DNA from: Planctomycetota bacterium
GTDB lineage: Bacteria; Planctomycetota; Planctomycetia; Planctomycetales; Planctomycetaceae
Direction: 5' to 3'
DNA length: 38,439 nt
Assembly: GCA_003696385.1 (NCBI GenBank)
Contig: RFHO01000027.1
Location: forward strand, 1 to 38,439
The notes beneath the pieces were generated by a model. The model searched no databases. It saw nothing but the letters and a program-made list of their open reading frames with translations, and was not told where the DNA came from. Positions 1 to 11,277 of the stretch are shown here, in pieces. The first letter of the stretch is position 1, and each line of letters begins with the position of its first letter. The position numbers were made by a program, and so were the translations under genes.

Positions 1-144
1 GCACGTCGTCTTGCCCGCGCCGTTGGGCCCCAGCAGCCCGAAGACCTCGCCAGGCGCCACCGAAAACGATACGTGATCCAGCGCCACGACGTGTCCGCGG
101 CGGAAGTCCGGGTAATGCTTGCAGATGTCGCACACCTGGATCAT
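1..144 (-). CDS. ABC transporter ATP-binding protein, N-terminal part only (truncated by window edge)
   Basis: Reverse-complement translation from ATG at 144: [48 protein letters not shown]. Contains Walker [10 protein letters not shown]. Not in the ORF track because it runs off the edge. Confidence 0.9.
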   Translation of the reverse strand, partial: MIQVCDICKHYPDFRRGHVVALDHVSFSVAPGEVFGLLGPNGAGKTTC

Positions 145-353
145 GTGTCGTCCCCGACCGGACGAAGGCTGGCTCCCATGGCACGGCCGGCGCGTTCCCA
201 CGCGCTTCGACCGAAACCACCGCTCGCCGTGACCGGACCGCGGCACGCACGTGTCACACCTGAACGCGCTGCTGAACACGGCCCTTCGGGGAGTGGCTCA
301 CGGATATCTACCACCCCCGACTGCAGCCGCCCGCGCCGCCCGCGGCCACTCCA

Positions 354-1508
<1,155 letters not shown>

Positions 1509-1524
1509 GGTGTCACTCCTCCGG

Positions 1525-2304
1525 TCACAGCGGCACTTGTCCCGGAACGAGCGAGAATTCGCGAGCCAGGCGGAAAAACTCCTCCAGCCCCGCGCGCTCC
1601 CGGTCGCCCAGACGGAAATGCAGGAATTCGGTCAGGTACCGACGCACCAGCGATTCACTCAGCCCCATGCGAGCCGCTTCCCGCCGGGCGATTGCGGCAA
1701 CCCGCGCTTCGCCACGGCGACGAGCCTCTTCGAACGCCGACGTCCACCGGGCCGCAGCGGCTTGGGAAACGTCCGGAGAAGCCGCCCACACGGCGAACAC
1801 GAACGGAAGCCCCGTTTCCCGATACCACTCCTCGCCCAGATCCCAAACGCAGGCAAACGCCCCATCCAGAGGCCGCATGGCGCGGTCGCCGATCAACAGA
1901 ACGGCGTCACAGGACGAATCGTGCGGGAGCCCCTCCAGCGGAAGCGGCTGCAGCACCGGCCGCACCTCGTACCGCATCGCCAAAAGGATCTGCACCAACA
2001 GCGAACTGGTGCGAGAACCTTCATCCAGCGCCAGCGAGCGAATCTGCTGCGGAGGAACGCGGGAATACATCTTCACGCTCATCACCGGCCCCCGCGCGGC
2101 AACGCACGCGTCGGAGAGCACCTGGTACTCCGGATGCGTCAGACACACCACACTCGGAACCAGCGCTGCGGCCAGTGCTCCGCTTCCCAGACCGTCGGCC
2201 AGACGACTCGGGTAATCCAGCACCATTTCGTCCGGTACGAGCAGATCCGCAAGGTCTTCGATCAGCGGCTTGGAATTCAGGTAGCTGACCGCGCCGATCC
2301 GCAT
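1525..2304 (-). CDS. mqnA: Chorismate dehydratase (menaquinone biosynthesis)
   Basis: MRIGAVSYLNSKPLIEDL start and SVKMYSR...LALDEGSRTSS...LLIGDRAM motifs typical of the MqnA/MqnD family. Start chosen at the conserved MRIGAVSYLNS rather than the longest ORF start (2505). Confidence 0.88.
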   Translation of the reverse strand: MRIGAVSYLNSKPLIEDLADLLVPDEMVLDYPSRLADGLGSGALAAALVPSVVCLTHPEYQVLSDACVAARGPVMSVKMYSRVPPQQIRSLALDEGSRTSSLLVQILLAMRYEVRPVLQPLPLEGLPHDSSCDAVLLIGDRAMRPLDGAFACVWDLGEEWYRETGLPFVFAVWAASPDVSQAAAARWTSAFEEARRRGEARVAAIARREAARMGLSESLVRRYLTEFLHFRLGDRERAGLEEFFRLAREFSLVPGQVPL

Positions 2305-2746
2305 CGCACCGATTCCCTCGCATGCCGATTTGCCCGGATGCCGGTTGCGCCGTTCCATGCTCCCGCACCGGCAAAAGCGGGCTCGGTTCCCGCAATATCG
2401 CAGCCGGATCAGTGCAGTGTACCGATTCGATCGGGCGATCACAGCCGACCAAGCCAACCGAAGCGACGCGCACCGCTCGCCGGGTTTCCCGCCGCGGGTG
2501 CACATCGAACGTCCCGTTTCCCGCAGCCGACGTTTACTGCCGCAAGCATCGCCGAAGCGGCCTCCGATGCGGCCGCACCGGCCGACGGTTGCATGGAACG
2601 CTCACCGCCCGGCCGTTCCCTTCGCCGGTTCCATCGCATGATTTACGATGCGCGGCCGTTGTCGGTTGCGATCCGGCGTCCGACTTTCCGAGCGCCGGCA
2701 CCCGAATGGTCGCCGGCACGCGAGGAACACCGACGGGAGACGGCAG

Positions 2747-4060
2747 ATGGCCGAGACGCTCGGCATTGGAATCCTGGGATTGGGCACGGTCGGGGGAGGT
2801 GTCGCACGGCTGCTGACCGAGCACGCGGAGCGTCTCGAGCGGCGCAGTGGGCGGCGGTTGGAGATTCGGCGCGTCGCCGTCCGCGACGTGGAAAAACCGC
2901 GTTCGTTTTCGCTCAGTCGCAACCTGCTGACCGACGACCCCGGTCAGGTGGTCCGCGCCCCGGACGTCGACGTGGTCGTGGAGCTGATCGGCGGCATCGA
3001 ACCGGCCCGCACACTGATCATCGAAGCCCTGGACCACGGCAAGCACGTGGTGACGGCGAACAAGTCGCTGTTGTGTGAACACGGTCCCGAACTCTACGAG
3101 CGGGCGCGGCGGCGAGAACGTTGTATTGCGTTCGAAGCCGCGGTCGCCGGCGGCATTCCGATCATCGCAGCCGTCGGCCAGTCCATGGCCGCCAATCAGC
3201 TTCAGTCGATCGAAGCGATCCTCAACGGAACGAGCAACTTCATCCTGACCGAAATGCTCGCGCGACGGGCGTCGTACCGCGAAATCCTGGCGGAGGCCCA
3301 ACGGCTCGGATATGCCGAAGCCGATCCCACGATGGACATCGACGGCACCGATGCTGCACAGAAGCTGGTCCTGCTCGTCCAGCTCGCGTTCGGAACGCGG
3401 ATCACCCCGTCTCAGTTTCTCCGCCGCGGCATCGATACGCTCGAACTGGCCGACCTGCTGTACGCCGACGAAATGGGCTATCGCGTCAAGCTGCTGGCGG
3501 TAGCGCGGATCGTACGGGGACGGCTGGAAGTGCACGTTGAACCCACGTTGCTCCGCGCCGATCGCCCCATTGCCAAGGTCGACGGTGCGTTGAACATCAT
3601 CGCTCTTCGCGGCGATGCCGTCGGACCCACGTGGTTTTCCGGCCCCGGTGCCGGCGCACTGCCGACCGCGTCGGCTGTCGTCGCCGATCTGGTCGACATC
3701 GCCGTCGGGAGAGCCCAGCTGACTTTTCCGGTCCTCGACCTGTGGCGGCTCAACGGCGGCTACGAACTGCTCGATGCGGAACACATCGCCCGTCGCTACT
3801 ACCTGCGGTTCAACATCGAAGACCGCCCGGGCGTACTGGCCGAAATCGCCGCCATCCTCGGACGGCATCACATCAGCATCGCCTCGGTGATTCAACACGA
3901 AGCGCCGGAAATCGAAGACGCTGCGGCCACACCACCGCCCGTTCCCTTGGTGATCATGACTCACCGGACCACCGAAGGACAGATGCGGGCTGCGGAAGCC
4001 GAGCTGCAGCACCTTCCCGCCCTGCGTCCGCCGCACGTGCGAATGCCCGTTTCCGACTGA
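2747..4060 (+). CDS. hom: Homoserine dehydrogenase with C-terminal ACT domain
   Basis: N-terminal GILGLGTVGGGVARLL, VVTANKSLL, NGTSNFILTEM, AQRLGYAEADPTMDIDGTDAAQKL, and ACT-like RFNIEDRPGVLAEIAAILGRHHISIASVIQ. ATG at 2747 is preceded by GGGAGACGGCAG. Confidence 0.95.
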   Translation: MAETLGIGILGLGTVGGGVARLLTEHAERLERRSGRRLEIRRVAVRDVEKPRSFSLSRNLLTDDPGQVVRAPDVDVVVELIGGIEPARTLIIEALDHGKHVVTANKSLLCEHGPELYERARRRERCIAFEAAVAGGIPIIAAVGQSMAANQLQSIEAILNGTSNFILTEMLARRASYREILAEAQRLGYAEADPTMDIDGTDAAQKLVLLVQLAFGTRITPSQFLRRGIDTLELADLLYADEMGYRVKLLAVARIVRGRLEVHVEPTLLRADRPIAKVDGALNIIALRGDAVGPTWFSGPGAGALPTASAVVADLVDIAVGRAQLTFPVLDLWRLNGGYELLDAEHIARRYYLRFNIEDRPGVLAEIAAILGRHHISIASVIQHEAPEIEDAAATPPPVPLVIMTHRTTEGQMRAAEAELQHLPALRPPHVRMPVSD

Positions 4061-4266
4061 CCGCCTTCCGTCCTCACCTCGGCAGCCGGAACGCCGCCCA
4101 AAATGACGTTGTCATTCATCCGGCGAGCCGCCTATCATCCCCGCGCACTGGATGCCGCAGCGGCGCTCCGCGCGTCTTGGATCGATCTCCGGGGCCCGCA
4201 GGCCACCGGATCCCACAGCACGCCGTGGGCGCTCTCTCTCGAGCCGTATCGACGAAGGACCGTTGA

Positions 4267-5100
4267 ATGAGCTCGTCCTCCCGTTCGTCCGTACCCTCCT
4301 TTGCTTCGTTCGTCGTCGTGTTCGTGGCTCCGCTGGCGGTCGTATTCGGCCTCCCGCACCTGGTCACAGTTTCACCGAGCACCACGTACGGCCAGTTTGC
4401 AAAGCACGTCAAGCCTGCGGATCCCGTCGGCTGCTCTGCCGCGTTCCTGCCGCCGGAACGCTTCGCGCGACACCGTAGGACCTTGGAACTCGACGTCGCG
4501 GATCGTCGAGCGACCCAGCTCGACCGACGCAAGGACGTCACTGCGGAGCCACCTTCTGCCGCCGAACCATCGACCGGTCGGGGCGTGCTCCAGGCCTCGC
4601 CGCCGGCGAGAATCACTACTGCACAACCGGCCGAGTTGCCCTCACCGTCCCTCGTCCAGAACACACCGGAGCCCCCGCCGGTGCAACGTGTCTCGATGCA
4701 CACGCCGACGAAACGCCGGCTCGAGGCGGCGATCGTGCCTGTCGATCTCGCGCTGCAAGACCAGGGCGACACACCGCCACGCACCTCCCCTCGCCGCTAT
4801 CGGCGAACCGGAGTGAGCGCCACGCCCCTCGGGCTGCTCCCGCCCGCAAGCGAACTCTCGTGGCCCGACGCCGTTGCGGAACTCAAGCGGCTGGGCATCG
4901 AAGACTTTCACCTGGAACGCGGCCGGCATCCCGGTGCATTCGTCTTCTGGTGCCACTACACACCCCCGGATGAACCGCAGTCGAACTATCGCTTCCAGGC
5001 GGAGGCGTACCACCCGTTGCAGGCCGTCGCGCAGACGATCGCACAGATCCGTGCCGCCCACGAAAAGCGCGCCACGCCGACGCAACGCGCCCCTCGATGA
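4267..5100 (+). CDS. Hypothetical protein with N-terminal hydrophobic segment and low-complexity centre
   Basis: Continuous ORF; N-terminal FASFVVVFVAPLAVVFGLPHLV hydrophobic stretch; ordered-looking C-terminus (AVAELKRLGIEDFHLERGRHPGAFVFWCHYTPP). Confidence 0.6.
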   Translation: MSSSSRSSVPSFASFVVVFVAPLAVVFGLPHLVTVSPSTTYGQFAKHVKPADPVGCSAAFLPPERFARHRRTLELDVADRRATQLDRRKDVTAEPPSAAEPSTGRGVLQASPPARITTAQPAELPSPSLVQNTPEPPPVQRVSMHTPTKRRLEAAIVPVDLALQDQGDTPPRTSPRRYRRTGVSATPLGLLPPASELSWPDAVAELKRLGIEDFHLERGRHPGAFVFWCHYTPPDEPQSNYRFQAEAYHPLQAVAQTIAQIRAAHEKRATPTQRAPR

Positions 5101-5263
5101 CGCCCACGACCTCCAGTGGGAGAGCACCACGCAGGAGGCAATGCACGGCGTCACGTGCCCCACCGGTCGCGGTCGACGGCCCGTTCCGGCCGCGCATCGG
5201 CCTTCGCGTTTACTGCCGTTTCGGTATCCTTGCCCCGGCGTCCCAACCCCGAACGAGAACCGC

Positions 5264-6040
5264 ATGAGCCGTCGCACGGCGTCCCAGGTCACGCACCTTT
5301 CGCCATCACGCTCACCCGCTGCGGCCGCACCGCACCGGGCGTGGCCGTCGCTGGGTACTCCATCCGGCGTCCATCCTGGCAGGACGGTTCCGCACCCACT
5401 CTGCCAGATCGCAAACGCTGTCGAGTTTCGCCGCCTGATCCCGCTGCTGGTCGCGGCAAGACACCGCGACGACTACGACGACGCCCCGCAGACCGAACGC
5501 ACGCAGAAACTCGCCCGTCTGGAATCCGTGCTGTTCGTCGCCAACGCACCGTTGACGGCTCGCAAACTCGCCCAATTCGCCGCCCTCTCCGGTCCCGCGG
5601 AAGTCCATCGGCTCGTCGCAAAGCTGAACGAGGCCTATGACGCCGACGACACCGCATTTCGGGTCGAACTCGCGGGCGGTGGCTATCGACTGCGGACGCG
5701 ACCGCAGTACGCCTTCTGGCTCGACCAGATCCACCATCGCTCGGCGGCCGTCAAACTCTCGCCCCCGGCCATGGAAACACTGACCATCGTGGCCTACCGC
5801 CAGCCGATCACCCGGGCGGACGTCGAATCCATCCGTGGCGTGCAGTCGGCAGAGATGCTCAAACAGCTCATGGAACGCGGACTGGTCACCATCGTCGGCG
5901 AAGACGATTCGCTCGGACGCCCGTACCTGTACGGCACAACGCGTCGGTTCCTCGAGCTTTTCGGATTGCAGTCACTGGAGGACTTGCCCGACTACCACCG
6001 ACTGCGACGACCTGCCGGCGGTGAGCGACGGGCGGGCTGA
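5264..6040 (+). CDS. scpB: Segregation and condensation protein B
   Basis: ARLESVLFVANAPLTARKLAQ...GGGYRLRTRPQYAFWL...LSPPAMETLTIVAYRQPITRADVESIRGVQS...GRPYLYGTTRRFLELFGL is diagnostic of ScpB. Internal start MSRRT at 5264 assumed. Confidence 0.93.
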   Translation: MSRRTASQVTHLSPSRSPAAAAPHRAWPSLGTPSGVHPGRTVPHPLCQIANAVEFRRLIPLLVAARHRDDYDDAPQTERTQKLARLESVLFVANAPLTARKLAQFAALSGPAEVHRLVAKLNEAYDADDTAFRVELAGGGYRLRTRPQYAFWLDQIHHRSAAVKLSPPAMETLTIVAYRQPITRADVESIRGVQSAEMLKQLMERGLVTIVGEDDSLGRPYLYGTTRRFLELFGLQSLEDLPDYHRLRRPAGGERRAG

Positions 6041-6288
6041 CGGCCACCTGTGCGTCAATGCGGATTCCCCGGCGATGCTCCGGCCTTGGGCCCGTAACGG
6101 CGCTGTCCGACCCGCGCCGTGCCCGCCGACCGGCTCTCGGCAGTCGCCGAACGAGCGGGCCCACCGCGCCGACTCAGCCGTTCGGTACCTGTGCCCCCTC
6201 CGAAGCGACCACGTGCGACGCACATGCAACCCCCGCGGAACGAATCATCCGCGACGGGGCCGGCAACAACGACGCACCGCCGCCCCTC

Positions 6289-8676
6289 TCACTGCGTCGG
6301 CACCGCGCCGCCGCTGCGGGAAGGCGTCGGAGCTGCCGGACGGGATGCTTCCGCCAGCTTACGGCGAAGCATCTGCAGTTCCTCGTCGTAACGTCGAAGC
6401 TGCTGCGACATATCGGTGGCCGCCGACCCACCGGCCGGAGTCATCAGCCATGGAGGTGTCGGCGACAATTGACCGGGAACCGTCACCCCCGGGGGCAGCG
6501 TTACCTTCGTCACGCCACCTGCCGGCGAGGTCACCGGGCCGCCCGTGCCGTTCGGCCCGGCTCCCGTGGCGTTCGGCCCGACTGCCGCCGCACCCGGCGG
6601 CCCTGCGGTGGAGCCGAATGCACCAGCCTGCGTCCCCCACTGAGGCGGCTGGCCGATTGGAACACCAGCGCCTCCTGCGCCGTTCGTCGACGAGATGGAT
6701 GCACGACCGGATCGCTCCGCCCCGCCGACGGCGGTCGCCGGACGATACGGCTCACCACGCGGTGTCAGCAACGGCGCCCCGTCGGCGCTGGACGCCGGCA
6801 CCGGCCCCGGCGCAGTCGCTCGACCGCCGCTGCCCTGCGAAGCTCCGACGGCGGCGAAGTCTGCCGAAGCCGCCGAAGAGGCGACGTCAACTTGCCCCGA
6901 CATGGATCGCACTTCCGGGAATACCGGTCCCACCGTTCTCGATGGCTCATGCGCAGAAGCGCTCCACGGCGCCGCGCCGGGCACGCCCCCCGGCCCCGGT
7001 TCGAAAGCCCCGTTCATCGGGTCGTTGCCGGCACGCGGAGCGTTCACTGGCCCCGCGGCCGGAGTCGTCCCCAGCGGCGCACCGTCACTCACGCCGCCAG
7101 CGGAAGAACCGGTGACGAACATCGAGCCCGGTCCGGTCTGCAACGCCAACCGGGCCGCAGCCTCGACGGCCGAATCCGCGGCGCGTCCCATCGACGCCTC
7201 GCCGTGCCCGGGTACGTCCGCCGGCTGAGGCACCGACGAGCGTCCGTTGCGGCCAGCCGTGCCACGCACGGTATTCCCGGGAAAGCCGCCCCACGGAGCG
7301 ACAACCTGCCCGGACGGCGGACTGTAAGACGGAGGTGCGTTTCCGTACGCCGGCGAGACGGACGGCACCCGCCCCATCGCCGTGGGCGGCCGACTGGGCA
7401 AGCCGCCCGCGCCGTCCCAACCCCCATTGGCCGTGAACCCACCGAAACCCGTGCCCGATGCCGCTTCCGCCGGACCGGCTGGCCCCGACCACGCCGCGGG
7501 AGATGGCGTCACAGGTGCATCACCGCCCCATTGACCGAACGACGGAAGCTGCGGCGGAGACGACGGATCCGTCGCGCCCACCGCCGGCGCGGCAGCCCTC
7601 GGTACTCCCGACGCGCTCACAGCCGTCGCCCCGGCATGGCCCGGCCACGGTGGGGGTTCCACGACGTGCCGGCCACGCTCCTGCGCGAGACGACGTTCGA
7701 ACGCCTCGCGTTCCGCCCGTTCCCGGGCTCGGCGTGCTTCCACGGCCGCTCGCCGAGCCGCTTCCATTTCGGCATGCAGAGCCCGAACGGCCGGCGGCAA
7801 ATCGTTCCCGCCCGTGGGCTGCGTGCTTCGCGGTCCGCTGCCGTCCGGTGCCGGCCGCCCGGCATCACCGTTCAAGCCGGGTAAGCCCGTCGAAGTGCCT
7901 GCTTCCGTTCCTCCGGCCACGGACACACCGGTTCGGCCACCCAGCACGCGACGCAGCTTCTCGCGGGCCTCGGCGTCGGTGCCGACGACGCGGAACTGAG
8001 CCAGTGCCTCGTCGGCCCGCCCCTGCAGAGCATACAGCAGCCCCAGGTTGTTGCGGGCGGCCACGTGTTGCGGTGCCAACCGCACAGCCCGCTGCAGGAA
8101 GTGCTCCGCATCCCGGAACCGTTGCTGCTGGATCAGCGAATAGCCGTAATCACTCAACAGGTTGGGGTCGTCGGGCCGGTACAGGAGCGCGCGGAGATAG
8201 TGGTTTTCCGAACACGCGAAGTCCTGCAGCTTGTCGCAGACGATCGCCTGGCGGTGCTGCAGCACCGCGTTGTCGGGATCACGTTCGATGGCCGCCGCAT
8301 AGTTCTCTCGCGCCCGCCGCCATTGCTGCTGCGCCCGCGCGTGATCGCCGCGAGCCTCCGCGGCCAATGCCTGTGCAAACGCCTCTTGCGCAGCTCGCAC
8401 CGGATCGGCGCCGACAGCGGCGACTGCGGGCGACTGGCCTGAACGCCCGGACGACGCAAGTCCGGCTTTGGGAGACCGATCGCGGCCCGCGATCGGCGCA
8501 GACGACCCGCGGCGAGGCGTCTCGGACGGCTCGGCGGCGCTCGGCCGGTACTCCGGCAGCTCCGCCTGCCGGGTTCGAAACGTCCCACAGCCAGCCGCCG
8601 TGACCGCAACACACGTCGCGACGGCGCAAAGGGCGTTCGCCAAACGGCTCGCGCAGTGAAAACATGACCGGACCAT
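6289..8676 (-). CDS. TPR-containing putative lipoprotein with long Gly/Pro/Ser/Ala-rich C-terminal region
   Basis: Start at MVRSCFHCASRL; hydrophobic segment ending in TAAGC (lipobox-like). TPR units such as NYAAAIERDPDNAVLQHRQAIV, NHYLRALLYRPDDPNLLSDYGYSLI, EHFLQRAVRLAPQHVAARNNLGLLYALQG. Remainder is low complexity. Confidence 0.8.
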   Translation of the reverse strand: MVRSCFHCASRLANALCAVATCVAVTAAGCGTFRTRQAELPEYRPSAAEPSETPRRGSSAPIAGRDRSPKAGLASSGRSGQSPAVAAVGADPVRAAQEAFAQALAAEARGDHARAQQQWRRARENYAAAIERDPDNAVLQHRQAIVCDKLQDFACSENHYLRALLYRPDDPNLLSDYGYSLIQQQRFRDAEHFLQRAVRLAPQHVAARNNLGLLYALQGRADEALAQFRVVGTDAEAREKLRRVLGGRTGVSVAGGTEAGTSTGLPGLNGDAGRPAPDGSGPRSTQPTGGNDLPPAVRALHAEMEAARRAAVEARRARERAEREAFERRLAQERGRHVVEPPPWPGHAGATAVSASGVPRAAAPAVGATDPSSPPQLPSFGQWGGDAPVTPSPAAWSGPAGPAEAASGTGFGGFTANGGWDGAGGLPSRPPTAMGRVPSVSPAYGNAPPSYSPPSGQVVAPWGGFPGNTVRGTAGRNGRSSVPQPADVPGHGEASMGRAADSAVEAAARLALQTGPGSMFVTGSSAGGVSDGAPLGTTPAAGPVNAPRAGNDPMNGAFEPGPGGVPGAAPWSASAHEPSRTVGPVFPEVRSMSGQVDVASSAASADFAAVGASQGSGGRATAPGPVPASSADGAPLLTPRGEPYRPATAVGGAERSGRASISSTNGAGGAGVPIGQPPQWGTQAGAFGSTAGPPGAAAVGPNATGAGPNGTGGPVTSPAGGVTKVTLPPGVTVPGQLSPTPPWLMTPAGGSAATDMSQQLRRYDEELQMLRRKLAEASRPAAPTPSRSGGAVPTQ

Positions 8677-8912
8677 CCTTGGGTCTCCCAGCGCTTCCAT
8701 GCACGGCGGCTGCGTGAACCTCGCTCGTTGGCGAAGCGTCTTGGCCCGTACGGCCGGCAGACTATAGATCGTGAACGCTTGCGCTGTCGAGACGTGTTGC
8801 GGGAGAGCGACGAAGCGACGTCCCGCTGCGGTGCTGAAAACCCCCGCCGTCGGCTTGCCGGCCGCCCCGTCCGAGCGACCGACTGCCGACATGCACCGGC
8901 GTTCGTCCGCTG

Positions 8913-9494
8913 TCACGGTGGAGTGAGCCACTCATAGACGTCCGCGCTCGCCAGCGGCCGGCCGGCTCGATCCTTCTCCGAAAGCAATGGTTGGTCCTCC
9001 AAAGGCCAATCGATGCCGACCTCGGGACAGTTCCACAACAGCGTTCGCTCGTGTTCGGGGGCGTAATAGTCGGTGCACTTGTAGTAAAAGTCGGCCACCT
9101 CACTCAGTACCAGAAAGCCGTGGGCGAATCCCGCCGGAACGTACAGTTGCCGGGCATTCTCTTCGGACAGTTCCACTCCGACGTACCTTCCGAAGGTGGG
9201 AGATGGCCGTCGCAGATCGACTGCCACGTCGAAGACGCGTCCGCGGAGCACCTGCACGAGTTTTCCCTGCGGATTGCGGATCTGATAATGCAGACCGCGC
9301 AGCGTGCCCTTGACCGATCGGGAGAAATTGTCCTGCACAAACCGCTCACCGATTCCCGCCGCCGCGTACCGCGCGGCCTGATACAGCTCCATGAATGTCC
9401 CACGTGCGTCCCGGAACACCCGCGGTTCGATGATCAGCACATCTGGTATCGCCGTCGGCACCACGTTCATGGTAGTCTTCGGTTTCCTCTTCAC
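8913..9494 (-). CDS. rfbC: dTDP-4-dehydrorhamnose 3,5-epimerase
   Basis: RVFRDARGTFMELYQ, FVQDNFSRSVKGTLRGLHYQ, GKLVQVLRGRVFDVAVDLRRPSPTFG, LYVPAGFAHGFLVLSEVADFYYKCTDYYAPEHE are canonical RfbC motifs. Start could be 9494 or 9470. Confidence 0.95.
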   Translation of the reverse strand: MKRKPKTTMNVVPTAIPDVLIIEPRVFRDARGTFMELYQAARYAAAGIGERFVQDNFSRSVKGTLRGLHYQIRNPQGKLVQVLRGRVFDVAVDLRRPSPTFGRYVGVELSEENARQLYVPAGFAHGFLVLSEVADFYYKCTDYYAPEHERTLLWNCPEVGIDWPLEDQPLLSEKDRAGRPLASADVYEWLTPP

Positions 9495-9787
9495 CGGGTG
9501 GGTTCGGAACCGGCGGAAGCCTTCGACCTCCGGTTGAACGCCGCACAGCGTAGGCTAACACTTCTTCGGCCGACAATACCGCGTCCGCTGGGCCCCCACG
9601 ATGATCACGCGCGGGGTGACGAACCGGCCGGGCAGGTCGCGGCTGCCGAAGCACCGACCCACGACCGCGCGGCCCGGCCACCACCCGCGCCGGGCGTCAC
9701 CGCCGTGAGCCGTCGCGGCGTTCACCACATGGATCCTCCCGCAGGCTCCGCGGCCCCCTTCCACAACACCACGCCGAGGAGAAAGTC

Positions 9788-11044
9788 ATGCATCCGCCAA
9801 GGCGATCACGACCTCACACGGCGTGTCGATGGACCACGCGGCTGCTGACCATCGCGGCGCTCAGTGTGGCCGCCGGCTTCGCCGGTGGCGCGGCCCGTTC
9901 GGAATCCGACCGCTTCGTTCAGGCACGCCGCGAGATGGTGGAGCGTTACCTCATCCCCGAAGGCATCGACAACCGCCGCGTTCTTCAGGCCATGCTGAAG
10001 GTTCCGCGGCACCTGTTCGTACCCGTTCCGCACCGGCAGCGGGCGTACTTCGACATGGGTCTGCCGATCGGCTACGGTCAGACGATTTCCTCACCGTTCA
10101 TTGTCGCCTACATGACACAGGCCCTGGACCCGCAGCCAACGGACCGCGTGCTGGAAATCGGCACCGGCAGCGGATATCAGGCGGCCGTCCTGGCCGAACT
10201 GGTCGCCGAAGTCTATTCCGTGGAAATTGTCGAACCACTCGCCAAGTCCGCCGAACGGCGGCTGAAGGAACTCGGATACCGTAACGCTCACGTCAAGGCC
10301 GGGGACGGGTACCTCGGTTGGCCCGAACACGCTCCCTTCGACAAGATCATCGTCACCTGCTCTCCCGAAAGCGTCCCCCGCCCGCTGGTGGAACAACTCC
10401 GCGAGGGAGGCCGCATGATCATTCCACTGGGCACCCGCTATCAGCAGGTGTTCCATCTGCTGGAGAAGAAAAACGGGCGGTTGCAGGACAAGCAGTTGCT
10501 TCCCACGCTGTTCGTACCGATGACCGGACAGGCAGAAAAGCAGCGTCGCGTGCAGCCCGATCCGCTGCACCCTCGCCTCGTCAACGGAAGCTTCGAAAAC
10601 GATGCCAACGGCGACCGACATCCGGACGGATGGCACTACCAGCGGCAGATCGAACTCCGCAGCGGCGATGCCGCGGAAGGTGACCGCTACGTGCGCTTGC
10701 ACTGCGAAGATCCGCAACGCACGGCCCAACTGTTGCAGGGCTTCCCGGTCGACGGCCGACGGATCGGCCGACTCCGCATGCGTTTTTCCGCCCGCGTCGA
10801 CGGCTTCCGCTCCACACGGGGCAAGCCACAGGGCGGCGTCCTCGTCCTGTTTTACGACCGGATCCGCAAACCGGCCGGCGAGCTGGTTGCTCACTACTGG
10901 TTCGACACCGACGGCTGGGAACGCTTCAGCCGCAGCGTGTCCGTGCCCACCGCGACCCGCGAGGCGATCATCTGGATCGGGATCAAATCCGCCACCGGAA
11001 CGGTCGACCTGGACGCCATCTCCCTGGAACCGATTCCCCGCTGA
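9788..11044 (+). CDS. Protein-L-isoaspartate O-methyltransferase-like protein with signal peptide and C-terminal extension
   Basis: PCMT motifs VPRHLFVP, PIGYGQTISSPFIVAYMTQAL, VLEIGTGSGYQAAVLAEL, PFDKIIVTCSPESVP, GGRMIIPLG. N-terminal hydrophobic LLTIAALSVAAGFAGGAARS. About 160 aa C-terminal extension beginning VNGSFENDANGDRHPDGWHY. Confidence 0.9.
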   Translation: MHPPRRSRPHTACRWTTRLLTIAALSVAAGFAGGAARSESDRFVQARREMVERYLIPEGIDNRRVLQAMLKVPRHLFVPVPHRQRAYFDMGLPIGYGQTISSPFIVAYMTQALDPQPTDRVLEIGTGSGYQAAVLAELVAEVYSVEIVEPLAKSAERRLKELGYRNAHVKAGDGYLGWPEHAPFDKIIVTCSPESVPRPLVEQLREGGRMIIPLGTRYQQVFHLLEKKNGRLQDKQLLPTLFVPMTGQAEKQRRVQPDPLHPRLVNGSFENDANGDRHPDGWHYQRQIELRSGDAAEGDRYVRLHCEDPQRTAQLLQGFPVDGRRIGRLRMRFSARVDGFRSTRGKPQGGVLVLFYDRIRKPAGELVAHYWFDTDGWERFSRSVSVPTATREAIIWIGIKSATGTVDLDAISLEPIPR

Positions 11045-11277
11045 GCTGGACCGAGCGGCTACGCTGAAACTGCAACCTCCGGTCCGCCGCTGCCCGTTGT
11101 GCCGGCGGCCTTCGAACCCCCGGTATTGCGGCCGACCACCGGCTCGCCCGGCGAATCCGCACGTTGGACAGCCGCAGCCGTCCCGGCTAAACGTACACCT
11201 CGGTCCGTTTGTCGACTTCGCATCGCGCCGACTTGTGCCCACGTTCCTCGCAACGCCGAGTCATCAGGAGCCGCACC

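Noticed and set aside
2534-4036. 500-aa - strand ORF
   Set aside because: Antisense to homoserine dehydrogenase.
6400-7600. Possible tandem repeat or CRISPR-like structure
   Set aside because: The repetitiveness is amino-acid low complexity (Gly/Pro/Ser) inside the TPR protein; no regularly spaced identical DNA repeats.
6058-7884. 608-aa + strand ORF
   Set aside because: Antisense to the TPR lipoprotein; Arg-rich shadow frame.
10091-11242. 383-aa - strand ORF
   Set aside because: Antisense to the PCMT-like gene; no motif support.
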